A DNA stretch of 30,633 bases from JAGSOU01 sp049974865 (GTDB lineage Bacteria > Pseudomonadota > Alphaproteobacteria > Rhodobacterales > Rhodobacteraceae). Shown piece after piece: positions 24,141 to 30,633 of the stretch (within the stretch, counting starts at the first letter, position 1; the number at the start of each line of letters is the position of its first letter). The stretch is taken from contig JBNGCX010000048.1 in NCBI GenBank assembly GCA_049974865.1, forward strand, positions 1 to 30,633, written 5' to 3'. A program made the translations under genes and the position numbers. The notes beneath the pieces are model-generated. The model was not told the origin of the DNA and did no database searches. It was given only the letters and a program-made list of their open reading frames with translations.

Positions 24141-24173
24141 CCCCCGAAAGGGACGCCAAGGAAAGGTGAGAAC

Positions 24174-24743
24174 ATGACAAGGACCACGTCGCTGACCGCC
24201 GCCCTGGCCGCGTTTCTCGGGCTGGCCCTGCCCGGCGCGGCGCCCGGGCAGGAAGATGACGTCTTCTCCTTCATCCCCGATGGCGGCCGGACATTGCTGG
24301 AGGCCGCCCGCGAGGCCGGCCTGCCCGCCGGGCTGGAAAGCGCCATCGCCGAAGGCGACGACGACCCGGCCGCCTGGCGCGGGCGCATCGAGGCCGCGCA
24401 GGCCGACGCGCCGGCGGCCCTGGCCGATCTCGACAGCTGGCAGGTGGATACGCTGGCCCATTACCTGGCCGCCAACGCGCCCATGGACCCGGGCGGCGAC
24501 TTGCCCTGGGACGGGCGTGACATGGCGCTGCAGAAATGCCAGTCCTGCCACATCATCACCGTCGTCATCACCCAGGACCGCACCCGCGAGGCCTGGCTGG
24601 GCACGATGCACAAGCCCAGCCATATCGAGATCGACATGACCGAGCCCGAGCGCGAGGCGCTGGCCGACTACCTGGTGATCAACGGCGGCATACCCATCGA
24701 CCTCGTGCCGCCCGCCCTGCGCGCGGGGGGCGCGTCCTACTGA
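24174..24743 (+). CDS. Secreted monoheme c-type cytochrome, paralog 2
   Basis: A 189-residue protein with a Sec signal (about residues 1-25), an opening EDDVFSFIPDGGRTLLEAA and heme motif CQSCH at exactly the same positions as its neighbour (Cys122, Cys125, His126). The trailing segment MHKPSHIEIDMTEPEREALADY and end DLVPPALR also match. The two arose by tandem duplication but have diverged widely, so they probably have different partners. The ATG at 24174 is preceded by gaaaggtgag. Downstream spacing to the MBOAT gene is 30 bp. Confidence 0.8.
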   Translation: MTRTTSLTAALAAFLGLALPGAAPGQEDDVFSFIPDGGRTLLEAAREAGLPAGLESAIAEGDDDPAAWRGRIEAAQADAPAALADLDSWQVDTLAHYLAANAPMDPGGDLPWDGRDMALQKCQSCHIITVVITQDRTREAWLGTMHKPSHIEIDMTEPEREALADYLVINGGIPIDLVPPALRAGGASY

Positions 24744-24773
24744 CCGCGGCCGCGCCAGGCCGGGAGAGGACCG

Positions 24774-26201
24774 ATGCTGTTCAACTCGCTCGAGTTCCTG
24801 CTCTTCCTGCCGCTGGCGGCTCTGCTGTTCTGGCTGCTTCCCGCCACGCTCCGCCTGCCCTGGATGCTGCTGGCCAGCCTGGTCTTCTACGGCAGTTTCG
24901 GGGTCGAGAACCTTGCCTATCTCGGCGTCGTGGTGGCGATCGCGCTGGCGGCGGGGCGGTATCTGCTGGCGGCCGAGGCGGCCTACCGCACGGCCGTCTT
25001 CTGGGCCGGCGTGGCGGCCATCCTCGGCCTGCTGGGCATCCTGAAATACTATGACCCCATCGCCGAGGCCGTGCCGTGGCTGCCGGCCCTGGGCCTGACC
25101 TCGCCGGCCGGGTTCTCCTTCTACGCCTTCACGGCCATCGCGCTCTTGGCGGACCGCTACCGCTCGCCGCCCGAAACGCCGGGAAGCGGGCTGCACGACC
25201 TCGTATTCCTGGCGTGGTTTCCCAAGATCCTCGCCGGCCCGATCGAGCGGGTCGCCCCCTTCGCCGAGGAACTGCGAAGGCGGCCGGCCATCAACCCCGC
25301 CTTCCTGTCGCTGGGCCTGCAGCTCATCCTCTGGGGGCTGGTGAAAAAGGTGGTCATCGCCGACAACCTCGCCCCGTTCGTGGACCGGACCTATGCGATC
25401 CCCGACTACGCGGTGCCCATGGAGCTGGTCATCGCCACCTATTTCTTCGCCTTCCAGATCTACTGCGACTTCTCCGGCTACACCGACATCGCGCGCGGCG
25501 CGTCGCTGCTGTTCGGGGTCAAGCTGTCCGAGAATTTCCGCCGCTCCTACTTTGCGCATTCGATCAGCGAGTTCTGGTCGCGGCGCTGGCACGTGTCGCT
25601 GGCCGACTGGTTCCGCGACTATGTCTACTATCCCTTCAGCGGCGGTCACGGCGCGCTGAGGATGTATCTGGGCCTCATGCTGGTCTTCCTCGCCAGCGGG
25701 ATCTGGCACGCCGGGCTGGGTTACGGCATCGGCTGGGGCTTCCTGGTCTGGGGGGCGCTGAACGGCGGCTACCTGTGGGTGGAGCGCGCGCTCAGCCCCA
25801 CCCGCCGCAGGCTGCGCAAGCGGCTGCGCGGCACGGCCGCGGGGCGGGTCTACACCTTCGCGGTGACGGTGCTGGTCTTCCATCTCGTCCTGGTGAGCTG
25901 GGTGTTCTTCCGGGCGGGGAACCTCGGCGATGCCGGCACGGTCCTCACCCGCATCTGGCAGGGGCTGCCCGAGCTGCCGGGGCTGCTGGCCCGCTACCCC
26001 TTCACCGCCGAGCACGGCTTTCTCGCCGCGCTCATCCTGTCGCTTCTGGCCATCGAGCTGGTGCTGGAGCAGAAACGCCTCACCCGCCGGCTGGCCCGCG
26101 CGCCGCGGGCGCTGCGCTGGGCGGCCTGGTATGCCTGCCTCTTCGCCCTGCTCCTGCTCGGCCGCTGGCAGAGCGAAGCCTTCGTCTACATGCAGTTCTG
26201 A
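24774..26201 (+). CDS. AlgI-like MBOAT family O-acyltransferase
   Basis: A 475-residue polytopic membrane protein of the MBOAT family. AlgI/DltB-type signatures are FYAFTAIALLADRYR, FPKILAGPIER, YCDFSGYTDIARG, LSENFRRSYFAHSISEFWSR followed by RWHVSLADWFRDYVYYPF, and the catalytic histidine in SGIWHAG (His312). AlgI-type enzymes move acyl groups across the membrane for O-acylation of surface polymers or small molecules, working with an SGNH-fold partner such as the next gene product. No alginate or other polysaccharide genes lie in the window, so the acceptor is unknown. Occurrence in one gene string with a ThDP enzyme and cytochromes is odd. Confidence 0.9.
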   Translation: MLFNSLEFLLFLPLAALLFWLLPATLRLPWMLLASLVFYGSFGVENLAYLGVVVAIALAAGRYLLAAEAAYRTAVFWAGVAAILGLLGILKYYDPIAEAVPWLPALGLTSPAGFSFYAFTAIALLADRYRSPPETPGSGLHDLVFLAWFPKILAGPIERVAPFAEELRRRPAINPAFLSLGLQLILWGLVKKVVIADNLAPFVDRTYAIPDYAVPMELVIATYFFAFQIYCDFSGYTDIARGASLLFGVKLSENFRRSYFAHSISEFWSRRWHVSLADWFRDYVYYPFSGGHGALRMYLGLMLVFLASGIWHAGLGYGIGWGFLVWGALNGGYLWVERALSPTRRRLRKRLRGTAAGRVYTFAVTVLVFHLVLVSWVFFRAGNLGDAGTVLTRIWQGLPELPGLLARYPFTAEHGFLAALILSLLAIELVLEQKRLTRRLARAPRALRWAAWYACLFALLLLGRWQSEAFVYMQF

Positions 26202-26211
26202 GAGGCCGGCC

Positions 26212-27177
26212 ATGGATCCCAAACCCCGCCCCGCCCGAAAACTGCCCCTGGCCACCGTCGGCGCCTTCATCGGCATCTTCCTCGCGCTCTATGCCGCGGC
26301 CTTCGCCATCGCCGAGCGGACGGTGGCCCGCGGGCAGGCCGACACCGCCTTCCAGAGGCTTCTGGCCGCGCGCGGCACACAGGTCGACTGGGTGGTCCTC
26401 GGCGCCTCGCACGCGCTGCCGCTGGCCTTCGGTGACGTTCCGGGGCGGCTGGAAAGGGACACCGGACAGTCGATGATGATCCTGGCCGAGATCGGCGCCG
26501 GGCCGCTGTACAACCGTTTCGTGTTCGAGCAGGCGCTGCGGGACCTGGAGGTGAAACACCTGCTCTACGCCGTCGATTCCTTCGGCTTCGGCAGCGCGGA
26601 CTGGAACGAGGCCCGGTTGGGCGACCGCAAGCTGCTGCGGCAGATGCCCCTGCGCCCGTCCACGGCCGGCACCCTGGGCGCCTTCGTGCTGGAGGGCCAC
26701 GCCGGCCCCCGGGGGCTGCTGGACTACCTCACCGGCTTTTCCAAGCTCAACCCGGTGGACCGTTTCCCGCAGGAGGGCTGGCGCGGCGCCGAGGATTTCG
26801 ACCGCAGCTTCCGGCCCTCGCGCCACGCGGTCTCGGCCCGGATTTCCTATCTCTACCCCGACGGCGCGCCCGAACCTGCCACGGTGGCGCACTACCTGGA
26901 CATCCTGGACGGGCTTTTCGACAGCGCCGAGGCGGCGGGCGTGGAGGTCGCGGTCGTCAAGCTGCCCGTGCCAAAGGCCTTTCGAGCGGCGCTGCCGGGC
27001 GAGCAGACCTTCGACCGCCTGCTGGGCGAACGGCTGGCCACGCGTGGCATCCCCTTTCACGATCTGAGCGCCGCCATCGACGACCCCGGCCTCTATTTCG
27101 ACACCGATCACCTCAACAGGCAGGGGGTGGACAGGCTCTACCGCGATCACCTGCTCGGCGTGCTGGCGCCGAAGTGA
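26212..27177 (+). CDS. Membrane-anchored SGNH-hydrolase-like (AlgJ/AlgX/DltD-type) protein
   Basis: A 321-residue protein with one N-terminal membrane anchor (about residues 12-34) and a periplasmic domain. SGNH-like landmarks are VVLGASHALP (Ser66-His67, in place of GDS) near the start and FDTDHLNRQGVDRL near the end (Asp297 and His300 as a DxxH pair). Such proteins accept acyl groups from MBOAT partners and place them on the final acceptor. The ATG lies 10 bp after the MBOAT stop, so the two form a pair. The exact family could not be named. After its stop, 27178-27356 holds no supported gene. Confidence 0.75.
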   Translation: MDPKPRPARKLPLATVGAFIGIFLALYAAAFAIAERTVARGQADTAFQRLLAARGTQVDWVVLGASHALPLAFGDVPGRLERDTGQSMMILAEIGAGPLYNRFVFEQALRDLEVKHLLYAVDSFGFGSADWNEARLGDRKLLRQMPLRPSTAGTLGAFVLEGHAGPRGLLDYLTGFSKLNPVDRFPQEGWRGAEDFDRSFRPSRHAVSARISYLYPDGAPEPATVAHYLDILDGLFDSAEAAGVEVAVVKLPVPKAFRAALPGEQTFDRLLGERLATRGIPFHDLSAAIDDPGLYFDTDHLNRQGVDRLYRDHLLGVLAPK

Positions 27178-27356
27178 CCGGACATTCCCTGCGCGGAAGG
27201 CAGACCGATATCGGAGACAGCGAGGCGCTGGCCGCGGCGGCCAAGGCCCTCGCCGATTGACCGCAACGCCCGGAAGGCGCCGTCGACGTCGGTCACCCCC
27301 GCGCCGACGCCGCCCGAAGGGCTTGCATTCGGCGCGGATTTGGCCAATCGAAGGGG

Positions 27357-29090
27357 ATGCGCATCCGGGTTCTGCTGTTCTATGTTCTCGTCCCGCTCGC
27401 CGTCTCGGTCGGGATATTTGCGCTGTCTCACAGCTATTTCCGCTCCGAGGAGCTTTCGCGGGCGCAGGGCCGGCTGTCGCTGTTCCGCAGCACCGTGGTG
27501 GCCGAGCTGGAGCGGTTCTCGCACCTGACCTTCGTGCTGGCGCGCGACCCCTATGTTATCGCCACGGCCACCGGCGGCCCCACCGACGCGCTGAACGGGC
27601 GGCTGGCCGCCTTCGCCGACCAGGCCGGGCTGGACGCGATCTACCTGATGCGCCCGGACGGGCTGACCATCTCGGCCTCCAATGCCGGGACGCGGATGAG
27701 CTTCGTCGGGCAAAACTATGGTTTCCGGCCCTATTTCCGCAACGCAGTGGCCGGTCGCAAGGGCCGGTTCTACGGCATCGGGACGACCACCGGCCTGCCC
27801 GGCTATTTCATCGCCGACCCGGTGACGGCCGAGGACGGGCGGGTCGTCGGGGTGATCGCCATCAAGCTCGACCTCACCCGGCTGGAAGAGGCCTGGCGCG
27901 CGGCGGGCGAATCCGTCTTCCTGGCCAACGAGGACGGGGTCGTCCTGCTGGCCTCGGATCAGTCCTGGCGCTACCAGACGCTGCAGCGCCTGAGCCCGGA
28001 TCAGCGCCAGCGCATCCGCGCGGCGCGACAGTTCAGCAACCAGGAGCTCTTGCCGCTGGACTGGCGCCCCGCCGGCGACCGACGCGCGGTGATCGGGGGC
28101 AACGCGCTGATCCACCTGACCACGGGTACCCTGCCCCATGACTGGGTGCTGCACTACTTCGCCAGCGAGGAACCGGTGATCACCCGCAGCTGGCTGGTCA
28201 CCGGCGCGGCGGTAATCCTCGCGGCCCTGGTCATCATCTTCACCCAGATCCGGCGCACCGCGCGGATCGGCGCGGCGCTGCGGCGCTCGGAGGCCGAGGA
28301 GGCCGACCTGCGCCGCGCCAACGAGCAGCTCGCCGTGGAAATCGACGAGCGCCGTGCCGCCGAGCGCCGGCTGCAGCGCACCCAGGACGAGCTGGCCCGC
28401 GCCAGCCGCCTGGCCGCGCTGGGGGAACTCGCGGCCTCGGTCACGCATGAGCTGGGCCAGCCCATCGCGGCGATGCGCAACCACCTCGCCGCCGCCGAGA
28501 TGAGCGGCCAGGCCGGCCCCGCGCTGACCGGCCGCATCGGCGGGCTGGTGGAGCGGATGGAGGGCATCACCCGGCAGCTCAAGTTCTTCGCCCGGACCGA
28601 GGGCGAGGCGATCCAGGAGGTCGACCTGTGCGCCGCCATGCGCGCCTCGCTGTCGCTGGTCGCCCCGAATATCGAGACAACGGGCACCCGGCTGAGCACG
28701 GCGTTCCCGGGCAGGCCGGTGATCGTGCGCGGCAACCAGCTCAGGATCGAGCAGGTCATGACCAACCTGCTGCGCAACGCGATAGACGCGATGGAGGATG
28801 GCGAGGACAGGCGGCTCGGGGTCACCATCGGCGTCGAGGACGGCACCGGCTGGTTCGAGGTCGCCGACAGCGGCCACGGCCTGGGCGACGCGACCCTGTC
28901 CGACCTGCAGGAACCCTTTGTCACCAGCCGCGAATCCGGGCGCGGCATGGGGCTGGGCCTGGCCATCTCCGCCGGCATCGTCCGCGAGCATCACGGCCGG
29001 ATGAGCGCCCGCAACCGCCCCGGGGGCGGCGCCGTCTTCCGCGTCGAGATCCCGATGCCCGAACCCGAGACCGAGGGAAGCAGCCGATGA
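27357..29090 (+). CDS. dctB: DctB-like C4-dicarboxylate-type sensor histidine kinase
   Basis: A 577-residue kinase: membrane helix at about 5-22, a periplasmic double-PAS (Cache/DctB) sensor at about 28-275 with the family segment GQNYGFRPYFRNAVAGRKG and GLPGYFIADPV, a second helix at 277-297, a coiled linker and the kinase core. The phospho-histidine is His364 in ASVTHELGQPIAAMRNH, then NLLRNAIDAM and GRGMGLGLAIS nucleotide-binding boxes. DctB senses periplasmic C4-dicarboxylates and signals to DctD; other carboxylates are possible here. It overlaps dctD by four bases. The start at ATG 27357 has aagggg just before it. Confidence 0.9.
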   Translation: MRIRVLLFYVLVPLAVSVGIFALSHSYFRSEELSRAQGRLSLFRSTVVAELERFSHLTFVLARDPYVIATATGGPTDALNGRLAAFADQAGLDAIYLMRPDGLTISASNAGTRMSFVGQNYGFRPYFRNAVAGRKGRFYGIGTTTGLPGYFIADPVTAEDGRVVGVIAIKLDLTRLEEAWRAAGESVFLANEDGVVLLASDQSWRYQTLQRLSPDQRQRIRAARQFSNQELLPLDWRPAGDRRAVIGGNALIHLTTGTLPHDWVLHYFASEEPVITRSWLVTGAAVILAALVIIFTQIRRTARIGAALRRSEAEEADLRRANEQLAVEIDERRAAERRLQRTQDELARASRLAALGELAASVTHELGQPIAAMRNHLAAAEMSGQAGPALTGRIGGLVERMEGITRQLKFFARTEGEAIQEVDLCAAMRASLSLVAPNIETTGTRLSTAFPGRPVIVRGNQLRIEQVMTNLLRNAIDAMEDGEDRRLGVTIGVEDGTGWFEVADSGHGLGDATLSDLQEPFVTSRESGRGMGLGLAISAGIVREHHGRMSARNRPGGGAVFRVEIPMPEPETEGSSR

Positions 29091-30427
29091 TGAACGACAG
29101 CACCCCCAGCATCCTGATCGTCGACGACGACCGCTCGATGCGGGCCTCGCTGGTCGACCTGCTGGATTCCGCCGGATGGCGCACCGAGGCGCTGGCCCGC
29201 GCCAGCCAGGTCGCCGACCACCTGGCCCGGTTCCAGCCCGACGTGATCCTGTCGGACGTGCGGATGCCCGGCATGTCGGGGCTGGAACTGCTGGCCAGCC
29301 TCAACCCCGATTTCGCCCCGCCCCTGGTGCTGATCTCGGCCCATGGCGACATCCCCACGGCGGTGCAGGCCATGCAGGACGGCGCCTACAGCTTCGTCGA
29401 GAAGCCGTATGAACCGCGCCGCCTGCTGACCATCCTGCGCCACGCCGCCGACCAGCACCGCATGCAGAAGGGCGCCGAGCGGCTGAAGGCGCGGCTGGCG
29501 CGGCTCTCGGGGCTGGACCGCGTGCTGCTGGGCCGGACCGAGGAAACCACCCGCCTGCGCGAGGACGTGCTCGACCTCGCCGAGACCGGGGCCCCCGTCC
29601 TGCTGCAGGGCGAGACCGGCACCGGCAAGGAACTGGTCGCCCGTGCCCTGCACGATCTCGGCCCGCACCCCGACGGCCCCTTCGTCGCCCTGAACTGCGC
29701 CGCGTTGTCGGCCGAGGCCTTCGAAAGCGAGATGTTCGGGGTCAAGGGCGCCCATGCCGGCAAGCTGCTGGCCGCCGATGGCGGCACCCTGTTCCTCGAT
29801 GAGATCTGCGCCTGCCCGATGCCGGTTCAGGCCAAGCTCCTGCGCGTGATCGAACACCAGGAGGTCACGCCGCTGGGCGCCAACGCGCCGATCTCGGTCC
29901 GCTTCCGCATCGTCTCGGCCACCAACGAGGACCCGGAGACGGCGGTGGCCGAGGGGCGGCTGCGCCAGGACCTGCTGTTCCGCATCAACACCGTGGTCCT
30001 GCCGCTGCCCCCGCTGCGCCAGCGCCGCGACGACCTGGCGCTGCTGTTCACCCATTTCCTGCAAAACTACGCGCGCGTCTACGAAATCGCCGCCCCCGAC
30101 CTGACCCAGGCCGACGTCACCGCCCTGCTGGCCCATGACTGGCCCGGCAATGTGCGCGAACTGCGCAACGTGGCCGAGCGCCGGATCCTCGCCGCCCGCC
30201 GCGGCACCGGCACCGTGGCCGAGGCCATCCGCGCCGACCAGATGCCCGAGGACGTCCCCGACACCCTGCGCGAGGCCGTCGCCGCCTTCGAGAAAGAGCT
30301 GATCGGCAAGGCCATCAAGGCCCACGAGGGCCGCATGGATGCCGTGGCCGAGGCGCTGGGGATCGGGCGGCGCACGCTCAACGAAAAGATCGTCAAGCTC
30401 GGCCTCGACAAGGACGCGCTGCTCTGA
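29087..30427 (+). CDS. dctD: DctD-like response regulator with degenerate sigma-54 contact loop
   Basis: A 446-residue regulator: receiver domain (about 7-122, acidic DDD 13-15, phospho-acceptor Asp57, Lys106), AAA+ domain (about 145-370, Walker A GETGTGKE at 175-182, Walker B GGTLFLDE near 232-239) and a Fis-type HTH at the end (MDAVAEALGIGRRTLNEKI). The GAFTGA loop that contacts sigma-54 reads GAHAGK (221-226), and the loop is about eight residues shorter than in Rhizobium DctD. Loss of this motif is known in Rhodobacter NtrC, which works without sigma-54, so this regulator may act the same way. The gene starts at ATGATGA overlapping dctB; a palindromic operator follows it. Confidence 0.9.
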   Translation: MMNDSTPSILIVDDDRSMRASLVDLLDSAGWRTEALARASQVADHLARFQPDVILSDVRMPGMSGLELLASLNPDFAPPLVLISAHGDIPTAVQAMQDGAYSFVEKPYEPRRLLTILRHAADQHRMQKGAERLKARLARLSGLDRVLLGRTEETTRLREDVLDLAETGAPVLLQGETGTGKELVARALHDLGPHPDGPFVALNCAALSAEAFESEMFGVKGAHAGKLLAADGGTLFLDEICACPMPVQAKLLRVIEHQEVTPLGANAPISVRFRIVSATNEDPETAVAEGRLRQDLLFRINTVVLPLPPLRQRRDDLALLFTHFLQNYARVYEIAAPDLTQADVTALLAHDWPGNVRELRNVAERRILAARRGTGTVAEAIRADQMPEDVPDTLREAVAAFEKELIGKAIKAHEGRMDAVAEALGIGRRTLNEKIVKLGLDKDALL

Positions 30428-30429
30428 GC

Positions 30430-30445
30430 TTGCGGAAATCCGCAG
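30430..30445. promoter_or_regulatory. Palindromic operator, probable DctD-type binding site
   Basis: TGCGG-AAAT-CCGCA (30431-30444) is a perfect palindrome apart from its centre, lying between the regulator and the exported protein gene. It resembles the upstream activating sites of DctD regulators. I see no convincing -24/-12 sigma-54 promoter between it and 30548. Confidence 0.6.
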
Positions 30446-30547
30446 GGGGCCCTGCCCGGGACGCGCGAAATTCTTCATAGGCAGCGGCGGCCAAATCCGG
30501 GATGCTGCGCGCCATCTGATCCGCATGACACCTTTGGGAGGAGAACC

Positions 30548-30633
30548 ATGCATAAACTTCTTAGCAAGGCGGCCCTGGCCGCGCTGGCGCTTGGGTTTGC
30601 GACGGAAGCGGCCGTGGCGGAGGAATGGAACGT
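30548..30633 (+). CDS. Start of an exported protein, probably a TRAP transporter DctP-type binding protein
   Basis: Only the first 28 codons are in the window. They encode a Sec signal peptide (MHKLLSKAALAALALGF, cut near AVA) and a mature start EEWNV, with a strong ribosome site (gggaggag) before the ATG. The position directly downstream of dctBD and a DctD-type operator strongly suggests the substrate-binding protein of a TRAP carboxylate transporter. The mature start also fits DctP-type proteins, but the fragment is too short for proof. Confidence 0.65.
   Translation, partial: MHKLLSKAALAALALGFATEAAVAEEWN

Noticed and set aside
23445..26276. A very long open frame on the minus strand (over 900 codons)
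   Set aside because: It lies opposite the E1-beta end, cytochrome, MBOAT and SGNH genes, reads as low-complexity Arg/Gln/Gly/His-rich sequence and shows no domain; it is a GC-bias shadow.
27174..27260. 28-codon GTG-started frame after the SGNH-like gene
   Set aside because: It overlaps the upstream stop codon and looks mildly coding (SEALAAAAKALAD) but is too short, with no ribosome site or homology to support it.
27147..28994. Minus-strand open frame opposite dctB
   Set aside because: Repeats no known domain and is explained by high GC in the real gene.
30446..30547. Sigma-54 -24/-12 promoter before the TRAP-type gene
   Set aside because: No GG-N10-GC element with flanking consensus was found by eye.

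Overview
The window is GC-rich alphaproteobacterial DNA, most likely from the order Rhodobacterales (a Paracoccus, Rhodobacter or Roseobacter relative). The reasons are the ccmI-ruvX-DUF1289 order at the left end, the cNOR/NirK/pseudoazurin/NnrS/NnrU denitrification set, and the DctBD pair with a TRAP-type gene start at the right end. No rRNA, tRNA, CRISPR array or complete insertion sequence was seen.

Region 1 (1-5190) looks like chromosome core: the 3' part of ccmI (cytochrome c maturation), ruvX, a DUF1289 protein, an FAD-dependent CrtI-like oxidoreductase, then on the minus strand a TauE/SafE (TSUP) permease and dusA. The 5' end of dusA is a known integration hot spot. Here its first ten codons are AT-rich and abut about 1 kb of degraded DNA (5191-6187) that holds an excisionase-like helix-turn-helix relic. 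This is a plausible island boundary.

Region 2 (6188-20574) is a denitrification block: nnrS, pseudoazurin, a cysteine-free Crp/Fnr regulator (NnrR/DNR type), a small CPGC redox-disulfide protein, norCBQD, two tiny membrane proteins, nnrU, a HemN-type coproporphyrinogen oxidase, nirV and nirK, a relic of apbE/nosX fused to an unknown gene fragment, and an HPP-CBS protein (candidate nitrite transporter). TTG-N8-CAA boxes lie upstream of pseudoazurin/nnrR, norC, hemN and nirK, so the block reads as one NO/anaerobiosis regulon making nitrite reductase, NO reductase, their electron donor and heme.

Region 3 (20918-27177) is the most unusual part. A perfect FNR-type box (TTGAC-N4-GTCAA) precedes a one-direction gene string. 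It encodes a thiamin-diphosphate 2-oxoacid dehydrogenase E1-alpha subunit with a clear twin-arginine (Tat) signal, an E1-beta subunit without a signal and with a one-base frameshift, a YgiT-type zinc-finger protein, two paralogous secreted monoheme c-type cytochromes, an AlgI-like MBOAT acyltransferase and a membrane-anchored SGNH-like protein. No E2 or E3 is present. I infer a periplasmic ThDP enzyme that passes electrons to c-type cytochromes instead of lipoamide, possibly coupled to denitrification or to surface acylation. I know of no described system with this layout.

Region 4 (27357-30633) holds a DctB-like sensor kinase, a DctD-like regulator whose sigma-54 contact loop is degenerate (GAHAGK for GAFTGA, and shortened), a palindromic operator, and the first codons of an exported protein that is probably a TRAP substrate-binding protein.
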